Shown piece after piece: positions 15,072 to 24,590 of a DNA stretch of 64,000 bases. Position 1 is the stretch's first letter. Each line of letters opens with the position of its first letter. The notes below the pieces were generated by a model. It had not been told where the DNA came from, ran no database searches, and saw nothing but the letters and a program-made list of their open reading frames with translations. A program made the position numbers and the translations under genes. The stretch is from assembly GCF_902374955.1 (NCBI RefSeq), contig NZ_CABKRX010000056.1, forward strand, positions 62,001 through 126,000, written 5' to 3'. Source of the DNA: Bacillus massilioanorexius (GTDB lineage: Bacteria > Bacillota > Bacilli > Bacillales > DSM-1321).

Positions 15072-15926
15072 TCACTCCAATTTATGTTGATCTCCATTTA
15101 ATATCTCATTTGTTTCATCTGTATCTTCTGTATTAGGTATTTCCTCATCTTCTTCATCTAGCTGAATAATTTGTCCATCAATTGCATTAACAAATAAATC
15201 TTCTTCACCGTTCAAAACAATATGCCAGGTAGGCGTCAATACATGAGAAGCGGTTAGCAATGCTAGATTATAATAGCCGATTTCAACCTTTGAAATCTCA
15301 CTTTTAGCAGGTAAAAAACCTTTCTTATAGATCGTTTCAATCGCTTTTTCAGCTGTTAAAACCTCTTCTTTTTCATTAAATGGCTCAATATTTTCGATAT
15401 ATGTTTGCTCGTATGAATCAACTTCTCTTTTACCATTGATATACAAAGTTAATTTAGCATTCGTATTATCAAAAATAACTTTATCCTCGTAGGTTTGATA
15501 ATACACAATACTATTTGAGTCCTCTTCAACCTTCCAGAACTTATACTGATCTCCGTTAAGAACACTTTCTTTTACTAGAGCATCTAGCGCTTCTGAATGA
15601 AGCTTTTCTCCTAAAGGAAAAGGCTTATCCAGCTTCGAGTAGATTTTTACCTCATTGAAAATAATAGCCTTTTTCTGACCTTTAAGCTTTTTTAAGTCTT
15701 CTCTTTTAAACGTTTTACTTTTTCCGCTTAAATATTGCTCTTTCGTTACCTTCTTAGGCAGCTCATTAATTTTGATTTCATTTTCAGCTAATAATTCATC
15801 TAAGGTAGATTCTGATAAAGTCTCTAACTTATTTGAACTAACCTTTTCAACATATTGATAGAGAAGGAATATATTTAGCACGAGGAAAACTGCAATGAAG
15901 ATTGTTTTTGTTTTACTCCAATCCAT
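15072..15926 (-). CDS. walI: WalK regulatory protein WalI (YycI)
   Basis: A 284-aa membrane-anchored protein with one N-terminal transmembrane helix (residues about 7-24, IFIAVFLVLNIFLLYQYV) and an extracytoplasmic YycI domain. With WalH it forms a complex with the WalK kinase in the membrane and restrains its activity. It overlaps the end of walH by 14 bases, so the two are translationally coupled. The C-terminus is an acidic tail (EDEEIPNTEDTDETNE), which varies between species. Confidence 0.92.
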   Translation of the reverse strand: MDWSKTKTIFIAVFLVLNIFLLYQYVEKVSSNKLETLSESTLDELLAENEIKINELPKKVTKEQYLSGKSKTFKREDLKKLKGQKKAIIFNEVKIYSKLDKPFPLGEKLHSEALDALVKESVLNGDQYKFWKVEEDSNSIVYYQTYEDKVIFDNTNAKLTLYINGKREVDSYEQTYIENIEPFNEKEEVLTAEKAIETIYKKGFLPAKSEISKVEIGYYNLALLTASHVLTPTWHIVLNGEEDLFVNAIDGQIIQLDEEDEEIPNTEDTDETNEILNGDQHKLE

Positions 15927-17235
15927 TTATCATTCCTCCTGATTGCTGCACATTTAATTGTTTCCATTCTCCATTATACTTATAAAACCAAGCTGGTTCT
16001 AAAGCCAACAGTTGTGGTTCTTCTGGGTCTTTAAACATTTTATAACCAATCGACATATTTTCTAATAAATCTGGTTTAAATTCCTTCATATTTTTTATCA
16101 TATCAAATGCCTTTTGGCCAGAAGGTAAAGTTACTTTCTCACTCTCAAAGGCTAAAGGTGTATCTAAAGTAAAAAATGGACGATTGTATGTCAATATCTC
16201 ATCTTTCGACCAAATTTGTTCCACTTCCGACATTCCAGCGTCATTAAAAACTGGTAACCCATGGACAAATAAACGAAATGTGGTTTTTTGTGCCTTTTCG
16301 TCCAATTCTGCAAATCGATAATTATCTTCCCAACCTGAATGCTCATTAATAAAATCAATGCTTTTCTTTAATAACTCAGAAGGCGTAATCGAATAATCCT
16401 TATTTCTTCGTGGATTAATATAATTTAATTTCATCGTATCGTTATTTACAGTCATTAAGCTAGATCCATCTGTATACTCATCGCCTCTAGCTGTATACTC
16501 TTGTTTTACACTACTTGGATCAGAAAACAAAGCAGCCTTAAATTTTTCAAGTGGAATTGTTTTAGGCTTATATTTGTATTTACTAATTTTTGTTTCATCA
16601 CTTGGTAAATAAATAAACTTACTATCCCGTACTTTAATTTCAGTATAAAGACTCATTTTCGTCATTAAATCTTCCAAATGCGTTGTGTACTTATTTAAAT
16701 GAGATATATCTACACTAAATTTATACACTCTTTTTTTCGATTCAGAAACAAAAAATACTTGGTTTTCTTTTTCTTCATCAGAAGTTTGAATAAAAATTCG
16801 ATCAAAGTCTAAATCAGGTATTTCACGATCTTCGATGTTGATAACTTGTTTATATAATGAGAATGGAATACTACTTGAAAATAATAATTCACTCATACCA
16901 GGCTCTTGTAAGAAGCCTTGCCAGTCATGAGTTGAAATACTTCCAGATATATCTTTAAAACCATAAAATGTCCATGAAGAGATATCTTTCATGATTCGAT
17001 TAATCGTATCTTCTTCCTTCGTACCATATAATTGATTTCCACTATGATAAACAAATTGAAAAGGTTTAATAATACTAGCAATTTCTTGCTTATTCGAAAT
17101 AGCAACCTCTTGTATATATTCTTTTTGACCTATTTTCGATATATTAGGTGAGTATGTCCAAATATTCCATGTTAAAAACGCACTTAATGCAACTAAAACG
17201 GCAAGGATAAACGATTTAATTATTTCTTTATTCAT
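15913..17235 (-). CDS. walH: WalK regulatory protein WalH (YycH)
   Basis: A 440-aa protein with an N-terminal transmembrane helix (FILAVLVALSAFLTW) and a large extracytoplasmic YycH region that contacts WalI and WalK. The chosen ATG at 17235 overlaps the walK stop as ATGA, which implies coupled translation. A GTG two codons upstream is the alternative. The WalRKHI set together tunes cell-wall hydrolase expression. Confidence 0.92.
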   Translation of the reverse strand: MNKEIIKSFILAVLVALSAFLTWNIWTYSPNISKIGQKEYIQEVAISNKQEIASIIKPFQFVYHSGNQLYGTKEEDTINRIMKDISSWTFYGFKDISGSISTHDWQGFLQEPGMSELLFSSSIPFSLYKQVINIEDREIPDLDFDRIFIQTSDEEKENQVFFVSESKKRVYKFSVDISHLNKYTTHLEDLMTKMSLYTEIKVRDSKFIYLPSDETKISKYKYKPKTIPLEKFKAALFSDPSSVKQEYTARGDEYTDGSSLMTVNNDTMKLNYINPRRNKDYSITPSELLKKSIDFINEHSGWEDNYRFAELDEKAQKTTFRLFVHGLPVFNDAGMSEVEQIWSKDEILTYNRPFFTLDTPLAFESEKVTLPSGQKAFDMIKNMKEFKPDLLENMSIGYKMFKDPEEPQLLALEPAWFYKYNGEWKQLNVQQSGGMINGLE

Positions 17236-19058
17236 AACCACTCGTCCTCTTGGTCTATATCATAAGGTAGAGTGAAGAAAATCGTTGTTCCCACTCCCTC
17301 TTGACTTTTTGCCCATATTTTCCCTTCATGTGCAATCACCATCTCCTTGGCAATCGCTAGACCTAATCCAGTCCCACCTAAATTTCTCGCACGCGCTTTA
17401 TCTACGCGATAAAAACGTTCAAAAATCTTATCTAGCTTATCTTTAGGTATCCCAACACCTTGATCTCGTATACTCACTTCAATATAACCTTCTAATTCTC
17501 GTAACTTGAAGGTTAATTGTCCACCCTCTGGAGAATATTTAATTGCATTGGATATCGTATTGTATAAAACTTGTGTAATCTTATCTTCATCTATTTCGAC
17601 AAAAATCGTTTTCTTCGGTATGATGCGCTTGAAGGTAATATGACCTTCTTTTCCCATCTCAAAACGATCAATAATATGGTTAAAGAACTCGCTAAAATCT
17701 ACCCAGTCTTTCTTCAGCTTATAATCTTTGCTATCCATCTTAGATAACTGTAGTAAATCATTTACTAATCGAATCATTCGTTCTGTTTCATTTTGAGTAA
17801 CGCTTAGGAAATTAGGCGCCAAATTTTCATCCTTCCACGCACCATCGGCTAAAGCTTCCAAATAACTTCTCATAGTTGTTAATGGTGTTCTTAATTCATG
17901 TGAAACATTTGCAACAAATTCTCGACGCTCTTCGTCAATTTTTTCTTGCTCTGTAATATCATGTAGAACGGTTATAAGACCATTTACAAAGCCTGTTTCT
18001 TTTTGAATAACAGAAAAATTTGCTCGTAATACGTAATGCTCTTCTTCCGTGCTAAAGTCTAATGTAATAGAGTCTTGGAGGGCTAATAAATCTTCAAATG
18101 TATATTCTTTTTCTAAACCTAACAAAGAAACAATAGAAGTCGATAATACTGTTTCACGTGAAACATCTAATAATTGAGCAGCTGGCTCATTAATTAAAAT
18201 AACTCGTCCTTTACGATCAGATGCAATAACACCATCTGTCATAAAGGCTAATACCGATGCTAGCTTTCTTCTCTCGCCTTCTGTTGTAGACTGCGCATCT
18301 TGTATTTTTTTCGTCAAACTATTAAAGGTAATGGCTAACTGACCAATTTCGTCATCACCATATACTTTAACTTTTCGAGTGAAGTTTCCTTTTGCCATCG
18401 CCAAAGCTTGCTTTCTCATATCTGACATTGGTCGAGTAACGGTTTGAGCTAATAGAATTCCTAACACAGCTGTTACACCAAGTGCAATAGCTGTCCCAGT
18501 TGCAAAAATATTATTAATTTCTCGCAACTGTACAAAGACATTCTCAATTTTGGCTTCTAAGTATATAGCTCCAATTACTTCATCGTTGGATTCGATAGGT
18601 GTAGAAAGGATCCAAACACGCTTTTTCGTTTCAGGATCAAATACTACTCGTCCATTTTCTTGCCCTAATACAATAGTTTGTGAAATCAAACGATCCTTTG
18701 TTCTTTTTCCAACGACTCCTTGATTTTCAGAATCTGACGTTCCTAGAATTCGACTACGACTATCAATTACACGTACTTCTGAAATATCACCAGAAGTAAA
18801 ATCATACAAGATGGACTTAATATCATCTTCTAGTTTTGATGACTCCCCTTCAACACGCTCTTTGACCATTTCTTCTTCCACGTTATATGCTAATAAATTT
18901 ACTTTTTCCTTTAACGAGTTTTTAAAATTGGTAATCAATCGATCTTCTAGACGATCGACAAAGTACACACCAATTATTTGCATCGCAACAAGTATAAGTA
19001 GTACATAAATCAGTACAAACTTTAAGTGAATAGAACGAAAAAATCCTACTTTTTTCAT
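17232..19058 (-). CDS. walK: Essential cell-wall sensor histidine kinase WalK (YycG)
   Basis: 608 aa. In order: transmembrane helix 1 (about 14-31), an extracytoplasmic Cache/PAS-like loop, transmembrane helix 2 (about 183-205), HAMP, a cytoplasmic PAS domain, a HisKA helix with the phosphorylated His387 in VSHELRTPLT, and an HATPase domain (NAIKYSPEGG, GVGIPKDK, GGTGLGLAI). It senses wall metabolism and phosphorylates WalR. The gene contains a perfect parS sequence at 18150-18165. Start ATG 19058 behind CAGGAG, 6 nt after the walR stop. Confidence 0.97.
   Translation of the reverse strand: MKKVGFFRSIHLKFVLIYVLLILVAMQIIGVYFVDRLEDRLITNFKNSLKEKVNLLAYNVEEEMVKERVEGESSKLEDDIKSILYDFTSGDISEVRVIDSRSRILGTSDSENQGVVGKRTKDRLISQTIVLGQENGRVVFDPETKKRVWILSTPIESNDEVIGAIYLEAKIENVFVQLREINNIFATGTAIALGVTAVLGILLAQTVTRPMSDMRKQALAMAKGNFTRKVKVYGDDEIGQLAITFNSLTKKIQDAQSTTEGERRKLASVLAFMTDGVIASDRKGRVILINEPAAQLLDVSRETVLSTSIVSLLGLEKEYTFEDLLALQDSITLDFSTEEEHYVLRANFSVIQKETGFVNGLITVLHDITEQEKIDEERREFVANVSHELRTPLTTMRSYLEALADGAWKDENLAPNFLSVTQNETERMIRLVNDLLQLSKMDSKDYKLKKDWVDFSEFFNHIIDRFEMGKEGHITFKRIIPKKTIFVEIDEDKITQVLYNTISNAIKYSPEGGQLTFKLRELEGYIEVSIRDQGVGIPKDKLDKIFERFYRVDKARARNLGGTGLGLAIAKEMVIAHEGKIWAKSQEGVGTTIFFTLPYDIDQEDEWL
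18150..18165. promoter_or_regulatory. parS site inside walK
   Basis: TGTTTCACGTGAAACA is a perfect 16-bp palindrome identical to the consensus bound by ParB (Spo0J). It lies in coding sequence (residues around 298-303 of WalK). Confidence 0.9.
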
Positions 19059-19064
19059 TTGTTT

Positions 19065-19775
19065 TTACTCCTGTTCAGGATTACGCAAGTAGTAACCTAC
19101 TCCTCTTCTCGTTACGATCCAGCCAGGATGACTTGGATTGTCCTCAATCTTTTCTCGTAAACGGCGAACTGTTACATCCACTGTACGTACATCACCATAG
19201 TAATCGTAACCCCATACCGTTTGTAGTAAATGCTCTCTAGTCATTACCTGTCCAATATGTTTTGCTAGATAATGCAGCAGTTCAAATTCTCTGTGGGTAA
19301 GCTCAATTGTTTCCTCACGCTTCGAAACAACATAAGCATCAGGATGTATCGTAAGAGAACCAATTGATATTTCTTTTGGCTCCTCTTCTTCAACACTTTG
19401 ATTCACGATTGTTTGCTGTCTTCTTAAATTTGCTTTTACCCTTGCCAACAGCTCGCGGGTACTAAATGGTTTTGTTACATAATCATCTGCCCCTAGCTCT
19501 AGACCAAGAACCTTGTCGATTTCTGAATCTTTCGCTGTCAGCATAATGATAGGTGTGTCATATTTTTTACGCACTTCTCGACAAACTTCCATTCCATCTC
19601 TTCCTGGAAGCATGATATCTAGTAGAATTAAATCTGGATGAATTTCTTCTACTTTAAGTAAAGCTTCATTTCCGTCATACGCACAGTGTACTTCGAAACC
19701 TTCCTTTTTAAGATTGAATTCGATTATATCTGCAATTGGTTTTTCATCGTCTATTACAAGGATCTTTTTTTCCAT
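19065..19775 (-). CDS. walR: Essential response regulator WalR (YycF)
   Basis: A 236-aa OmpR-family regulator of peptidoglycan hydrolase genes. The receiver domain has Asp9-Asp10, phosphoacceptor Asp53 (LLDIMLPG), Thr in MLTAK and Lys in VTKPF. The C-terminal winged helix ends TRRGVGYYLR. It is the first gene of walRKHIJ. A weak promoter (TTACAC, 17 nt, TATTAT) lies about 75 nt upstream on the minus strand. Confidence 0.97.
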   Translation of the reverse strand: MEKKILVIDDEKPIADIIEFNLKKEGFEVHCAYDGNEALLKVEEIHPDLILLDIMLPGRDGMEVCREVRKKYDTPIIMLTAKDSEIDKVLGLELGADDYVTKPFSTRELLARVKANLRRQQTIVNQSVEEEEPKEISIGSLTIHPDAYVVSKREETIELTHREFELLHYLAKHIGQVMTREHLLQTVWGYDYYGDVRTVDVTVRRLREKIEDNPSHPGWIVTRRGVGYYLRNPEQE

Positions 19776-20129
19776 TTGAAAATCTCCTTTGCTCTTTTGT
19801 ATTTCTTCTATATGAACGTAAACTAAGAATGATTAAACTCTATCCTATATAATACTTTATCATGTAAACGGGTGTAATTCATCTTTTTAAAATAAGCTCT
19901 ATTTAATAATATGGCTGATTTATATAGACAAAAATCTAGCATTTTCCACTCTTCTAAAAAGATAGGCTACCAAATACAATGGTCATTTACTTTTGTAACT
20001 TCTTAACACTTTATATTGTATTTATTTTTCATCTATTGATTTTCTTATAAGAGCTTCGCCACTTTTATTAATACAATATTGAAATGAGAAACTATAAAGA
20101 AGCCAAACAAAGCCTTAAATAAAAGGTAA
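19776..20129. other. Gap upstream of walR
   Basis: This stretch holds the walR leader. A poor promoter-like pair (TTACAC, 17 nt, TATTAT on the minus strand, about 19855-19885) is the only signal I see. No gene, repeat or palindrome stands out in the remainder. Confidence 0.4.
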
Positions 20130-20166
20130 GAGGGTATCCAAAAAACGATAACTTTTGGATACCCTC
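20130..20166 (-). terminator. Terminator after the M23 peptidase
   Basis: GAGGGTATCCAAAA and TTTTGGATACCCTC form a perfect 14-bp stem about 50 nt past the stop. The stem core resembles the one after queT. Confidence 0.8.
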
Positions 20167-20218
20167 TCATATGCATAAAATGAATGTGTTTTATGGTAAA
20201 AGACTTTATTTAATCCAC

Positions 20219-21661
20219 TTAGTTAAAATAACTCATCGGATTCGTTAACTGACCATTTACATATAATTCAAAGTGTAAATGAACACCTGTCGAATTACCT
20301 GTAGAACCCATAATACCAATTTGGGAGCCTGCAGATACGATTTGACCTGCCTTCACACTAATAGAATTTAAATGAGCATATATAGTTCTCATACCATTAC
20401 CATGATCAATGACAACTTTATTTCCATAACCTCCATTATTATATCCAGCTGAAACAACTACTCCATTATCAGCAGCTTTTATGGCACGGTTACTTGGACC
20501 TGCAATATCAATCCCTTTATGCATTTTCCCCCAACGAGTTCCTACCTCACTAGTTACATAACCTCCAACAGTTGGCCAAGTTAACTGTCCACTACCAATT
20601 GAAGTTTCTTTTGTACCTCTTATACTAATTTCCTCTGTTGGTTCTTTCGTTACTGCATTAGAAAAGATATTTTGAGATGTTTGTTTACCGTTTGTTTGTG
20701 TCACTTCATAATGAAGTTGTTTTACACCATTTTGACCAGCTTGTTGAATTTTAGTTTTTCCCTTTTCTAAAGAATTAGACTCTACAACTCTCTTTTCAAA
20801 AGGAATATCCTGTTCTTTAAAAACTTCTTTAACAACTCTCATTTGAAGAGCTGGTTTAGAAGTTTTGACTTGTATTCTTTGTCCAGTTTTTAGTACTGTA
20901 TCTTCATTCAAAGACGGATTAATAACTAACAGCTCTTCAGTACTTACTTGGTAAGCTTTTGCTATTGAACTAAGTACATCTCCACTTTGAACCGTATATG
21001 ATTTTAATTCAGTCGTACCTTTATTTAAATAATTCAAAGCCTCTGATTCCGTAAAAATTTTGTCCGGTAAAACAGCTGAATTTACTATTTTCACTTCATT
21101 TAAAAGTTCAATATTTTTAATTTTTGTTCCTACCGCTGTTAATGCGTTAGTATTTTGTGTCTTCTCTTTTTCATATTGAGTAAGCTCTAATTCCGTTACA
21201 AATTGCAAAGTAAACTTGCGTAAAAGTTGATTCATTTCAGCTTCTGTTGGAAGATATACGGTTTCTTTTCCATCTATTTGTAAAGCTTGAACATTTGTTT
21301 CTACTTGGATTGTATTTGCTAGATTATCAACTATTTGAGGTAGTTCCTCAGGAACATGGAAAACTTGTTCTGGGATAAAAGTCACATCAGGATCAATTTC
21401 TAATTGATATTTTGGAAAAGTTTTTTTCGTTTGATCTATTTTTTGAGATAATTGTTGATATAATTTCTGCTTATCATTTTCAGTAATGCTCCCTAGAAGA
21501 GTTCCATCTTTATAAACATGATAAATAGTTGTAATATCATTATTTTCTTCTGCTGATGCAGTATGTTGTATTGAAAATGTTGAGAATGCAATTGTTAAGA
21601 GCATTGCCTTCTTCATTTGATTTTTGTAATTTGCTAAATCGAATTTTTGTAACAACGACAC
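20219..21661 (-). CDS. Secreted LysM-G5-M23 peptidoglycan endopeptidase
   Basis: 480 aa. A long positively charged N-region and signal peptide (MKKAMLLTIAFSTFSIQHTASA, cleaved after about residue 37, with residues given from the GTG) lead to a variable region, a LysM domain near 220-265 (YTVQSGDVLSSIAKAY), a G5-type domain near 270-345 and a C-terminal M23 peptidase with ligands His381-x3-Asp385 (HKGID) and His461/His463 (HLHFEL). It would cut peptide cross-bridges while bound to the wall, and sits beside walRK, which controls such hydrolases in this phylum. The GTG at 21661 is 7 nt from AAGGAGG; a TTG one codon upstream is closer than ideal. Confidence 0.9.
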   Translation of the reverse strand: MSLLQKFDLANYKNQMKKAMLLTIAFSTFSIQHTASAEENNDITTIYHVYKDGTLLGSITENDKQKLYQQLSQKIDQTKKTFPKYQLEIDPDVTFIPEQVFHVPEELPQIVDNLANTIQVETNVQALQIDGKETVYLPTEAEMNQLLRKFTLQFVTELELTQYEKEKTQNTNALTAVGTKIKNIELLNEVKIVNSAVLPDKIFTESEALNYLNKGTTELKSYTVQSGDVLSSIAKAYQVSTEELLVINPSLNEDTVLKTGQRIQVKTSKPALQMRVVKEVFKEQDIPFEKRVVESNSLEKGKTKIQQAGQNGVKQLHYEVTQTNGKQTSQNIFSNAVTKEPTEEISIRGTKETSIGSGQLTWPTVGGYVTSEVGTRWGKMHKGIDIAGPSNRAIKAADNGVVVSAGYNNGGYGNKVVIDHGNGMRTIYAHLNSISVKAGQIVSAGSQIGIMGSTGNSTGVHLHFELYVNGQLTNPMSYFN

Positions 21662-21965
21662 CAAACTTCCTCCTTATGTCTGCTTGAAAGTTCTTAAGTG
21701 TATCACTTATGGCCTACTTACTAGTCCACCATTACACCTACTAAACTTTAACATAATTCAGATTTAAAAAAGGAGGAGTCTCTATAATGTAATATAAATG
21801 TATAAATAGTTACATAATACATGCTTGTGTATCAAATTTCATAAAAAAAAGCTCTTTTTCCCCATATATTTATTAATTTTTGTCGAAACCACACTTCTTC
21901 TTTATTACAAAAATAATGATTTTGTAATAAAAATTCATCTTCATTACTCTCTGCATCTCAGACAA

Positions 21966-21998
21966 AAATAAAAACGCCTAAAATAGGCGTTTTTATTT
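21966..21998 (-). terminator. Terminator after the tRNA operon
   Basis: A perfect 15-bp stem with arms AAATAAAAACGCCTA and TAGGCGTTTTTATTT directly follows tRNA-Asp on the minus strand. The rest of the 21662-21965 gap is AT-rich with no other signal. Confidence 0.9.
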
Positions 21999-22002
21999 GA
22001 GA

Positions 22003-22075
22003 CGGTCCCGACGGGAATCGAACCCGCGATCTCCTGCGTGACAGGCAGGCATGTTAACCGCTACACCACGGGACC
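22003..22075 (-). tRNA. tRNA-Asp (GTC)
   Basis: Acceptor GGTCCCG/CGGGACC, D-loop AGCGGTTAA, anticodon loop CTGTCAC giving GTC, and TTCGATT in the T-loop. CCA is not encoded. It is last of three tRNAs in the minus-strand order Lys, Glu, Asp. Confidence 0.96.
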
Positions 22076-22155
22076 AAAAACTACTAATCTATATAAAGTA
22101 AAAGCTAACAGTCTAACCGTCCTTGCCAGTTATTTGCTAGCTTTTACGTTGCCGA

Positions 22156-22227
22156 TGACCCGTACGGGATTCGAACCCGTGTTACCGCCGTGAAAGGGCG
22201 GTGTCTTAACCGCTTGACCAACGGGCC
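22156..22227 (-). tRNA. tRNA-Glu (TTC)
   Basis: Acceptor GGCCCGT/ACGGGTC, anticodon loop CTTTCAC giving TTC, T-loop TTCGAAT. CCA is not encoded. It lies 80 nt upstream of tRNA-Asp. Confidence 0.96.
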
Positions 22228-22238
22228 ACACAAAATGG

Positions 22239-22311
22239 TGAGCCATGAAGGATTCGAACCTTCGACCCTCTGATTAAAAGTCAGATGCTCTACCAACTGA
22301 GCTAATGGCTC
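22239..22311 (-). tRNA. tRNA-Lys (TTT)
   Basis: Acceptor GAGCCAT/ATGGCTC, D-arm AGCTCAGTTGGTAGAGC, anticodon loop CTTTTAA giving TTT, T-loop TTCGAAT. It is the first gene of the tRNA operon, 11 nt before tRNA-Glu. Confidence 0.96.
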
Positions 22312-22342
22312 AAAACAATTACTGTCATCAGCGACGTTTTTA

Positions 22343-22372
22343 ATAATAGCATAGCTTCTATTTTAATTGCAA
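22343..22372 (-). promoter_or_regulatory. Promoter of the tRNA operon
   Basis: On the minus strand TTGCAA (22367-22372) and TATTAT (22343-22348) are 18 nt apart, and TGC before the -10 makes it an extended -10 promoter. It lies about 30 nt upstream of tRNA-Lys. Confidence 0.6.
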
Positions 22373-22572
22373 TATGTTTTTCTAAAAAAGTTTATTCTGA
22401 AAATTTATCGTGTAACAATCCTTCTCATTTCCCTTTGATCAACTATATAACTATCTAGCAATTTTTTATCAAGTCTCTCATTTAAAAGGAGCTTTTGTAC
22501 ATTTAGAGAGACTTCATAAAAAATATTTGATAAAAAAGTGCCCTCATTCTGATAATCATTTTATTAAAATAA

Positions 22573-22989
22573 TTAATACGTTAAACTAGCTCCAACGACA
22601 ATTCCAACAACAATGGCTAGAGAAAACAGACTAAAACCGACAGCAAGATTACCCTCTTCCACTTTCTGTTCTAGCTTAATAATAGGTCTAAGAATTAATT
22701 CAATAATTAAGTAAGAAAACACTTGAACAGCAATTCCAATCAAACCCCAAATAAAAGCATCCAGTAAACTTATACTATCGGACCAAACTGTATATATAAT
22801 AATAGCTAACCCTATAGCCTTCCCCCATAATTTCAGAGCAACTGCTAAATTTCCTTCCTTAATAAGTTGAAGCTCGGAAAACTTGGTTGTTAAAGCAAAA
22901 GCTATCAACCCTAAAATAATTAATATAAAACCAACACCAGCATGTGCTAAAAAATTCAACATGGCATCTACTGAAATAAACTGTGACAT
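22573..22989 (-). CDS. DUF350 (YjfL-type) membrane protein
   Basis: 138 aa with four hydrophobic helices and two similar halves (an internal repeat around ALTTKFSELQLIKEGNLAVA and IIKLEQKVEEGNLAVGFSLF). The repeated EGNLAVA/G segment is the DUF350 hallmark. It follows the glutathionylspermidine-synthase-like gene directly (1-nt spacing) as the last gene of a four-gene operon, the arrangement also seen in yjfLMC of enteric bacteria. The function is unknown, although the genomic pairing is widespread. Confidence 0.85.
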   Translation of the reverse strand: MSQFISVDAMLNFLAHAGVGFILIILGLIAFALTTKFSELQLIKEGNLAVALKLWGKAIGLAIIIYTVWSDSISLLDAFIWGLIGIAVQVFSYLIIELILRPIIKLEQKVEEGNLAVGFSLFSLAIVVGIVVGASLTY

Positions 22990-24273
22990 TTATGATTTTC
23001 CTCCTTTTTCAATTCCGACAGGTAAAAAATATGAAGCATTATTGGTAATTTGACCGCCCACTCGAACACCTATTGCAGCAGATTTTCCATTTAACAAGAA
23101 GCAACCGTACATATAACGAAATAATTTTTCACCCTCTACTGTTTTCACACTGCACTCCGGAAGATCAATATACTTTTGATACACTGATAATGATTGATTA
23201 TAAGTTTTATTTTGGTCCTCTAATTGCTTTGTTCCATCACCGCTATATATCTCAATCGTATCTCCTTCTCGACCAAAGGAAGGTTTTCTTACAAACGCTT
23301 CCTCTTTTTCCAGAAATGGTTCTGCATCTAAATAGGTTGGTAAAAAATATGCTTGAATCCATTCATGCTCTTCCTTTGAATAGTACTCATGGTTCTGTTC
23401 ATGAAGACCCCAAATAATTGCCATAATAGCTTTGGATTGTAATAAAAAACTAGAAGGAGGATTAAGAATAGCCACTTGCTTCTCTTCTACTAATTTAAGT
23501 AACATTTCTCCTACTTGTTCATCTGTATCAGGATCTTTATCGTCTACTAAATGTTCAATTGGATACGTTTGTCTGTATAAAACAGCAATTTTTTCATTAT
23601 TAGCTGTATAAACACCTTTTTCCAATACAACTTTTCCGTCCTTGCTAATATTTTCAGGAACAATCTTCAGGTGATGCAAAGGTACGTATTCGGCTTCTAT
23701 TTGACAAATCTCCATAAGATAAAGAGTCGTATAATAGTCTTCTTCATGATCGCCATGTGAAGTAAATACAACCTTTCCATTTTCAGGTGCTCCAATACTT
23801 TGTAATGAAGAAAGAATTGCCTGATGAATACTATACGATAATTGCTTTTCTAATAAATGATTAGGATTATCACAAAATAGTTCATTACAAATAAATTGAT
23901 TAACATGAAAGGTTTCTTTAATAAAAGTTGGTGTATCACTATTTAATTCTAATAATTTTATTTCATTATTTAAGACTACTAAATCTATTCTAGCAATGAC
24001 GGTTTCAAATGGAATTTGCTTGAATCGAATGAATGATAGCGTTTGTCTAGGAAAACCAAGCTGAAGAAGAGTTTGATCATCCAACTGACGTAATAAGAAC
24101 GCCATTTTGAAAAAAATATGACCAATACGATCCGTAGCTGTTCGAATATTAGCTATTTTCTTTTTACTCTCAATTTTCACATCCAATAATGCATATTCTG
24201 TATCATAGAGATCATGCCAAAAATCTTGAACATTTTCATAGACTTCTTTTCGTTTTAGAGCATGACTATTCAT
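22990..24273 (-). CDS. Glutathionylspermidine synthase-like ATP-grasp ligase (YjfC-type)
   Basis: 427 aa, the C-terminal amide ligase domain only, without the amidase half of true Gsp synthetase. Family landmarks seen: the opening FWHDLYDTEYALLD, LLELNSDTPTF, HGDHEEDYYTTLYL, VLYRQTYPIEHL, NPPSSFLLQSKAIMAIIW, FVRKPSFGREGDTIEI and the ending TNNASYFLPVGI. It would join an amine to a carboxylate using ATP. Bacillaceae do not make glutathionylspermidine, so the real substrate is unknown. It is downstream of the lipoprotein-like gene by 2 nt. Confidence 0.85.
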   Translation of the reverse strand: MNSHALKRKEVYENVQDFWHDLYDTEYALLDVKIESKKKIANIRTATDRIGHIFFKMAFLLRQLDDQTLLQLGFPRQTLSFIRFKQIPFETVIARIDLVVLNNEIKLLELNSDTPTFIKETFHVNQFICNELFCDNPNHLLEKQLSYSIHQAILSSLQSIGAPENGKVVFTSHGDHEEDYYTTLYLMEICQIEAEYVPLHHLKIVPENISKDGKVVLEKGVYTANNEKIAVLYRQTYPIEHLVDDKDPDTDEQVGEMLLKLVEEKQVAILNPPSSFLLQSKAIMAIIWGLHEQNHEYYSKEEHEWIQAYFLPTYLDAEPFLEKEEAFVRKPSFGREGDTIEIYSGDGTKQLEDQNKTYNQSLSVYQKYIDLPECSVKTVEGEKLFRYMYGCFLLNGKSAAIGVRVGGQITNNASYFLPVGIEKGGKS

Positions 24274-24275
24274 CT

Positions 24276-24590
24276 TTAACCTCCAAAACCTCCCTTAGTT
24301 CCACTGCCAATTCCAGATTTATAACTACTTTTGTAAGTTTTGTACGTATCATCGGCTTTCAATGACGTTTTGGATTTATAAACCCTTCCTCCATGATAGT
24401 AACTTCTATACACACTTGAACTACTATCATCACAATAATAAGTTCCCGTTTCTTTATCCCATTCCCAATCATCACACGATGTATCTTTTGGTTTATCAGG
24501 GCGACTTTCATTTTCACAAGCCGTTGTGGTAACTGTCATTAATGTGGCCATTACTCCAGCCATCATTTTTGTTGTCTTCTTCACTTCCAT
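24276..24590 (-). CDS. Small secreted or lipoprotein-like protein, DUF1190 (YgiB/YjfM)-like
   Basis: 104 aa. The N-terminus (KKTTKMMAGVMATLMTVTTTAC) resembles a weak lipoprotein signal with Cys25. The mature part is rich in Ser, Tyr, Lys and Asp and ends in a Gly/Ser tail (GIGSGTKGGFGG), as do YgiB/YjfM proteins that accompany YjfC-type ligases. It overlaps the upstream gene by 10 bases. The lipobox is not canonical, so membrane anchoring is uncertain. Confidence 0.65.
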   Translation of the reverse strand: MEVKKTTKMMAGVMATLMTVTTTACENESRPDKPKDTSCDDWEWDKETGTYYCDDSSSSVYRSYYHGGRVYKSKTSLKADDTYKTYKSSYKSGIGSGTKGGFGG

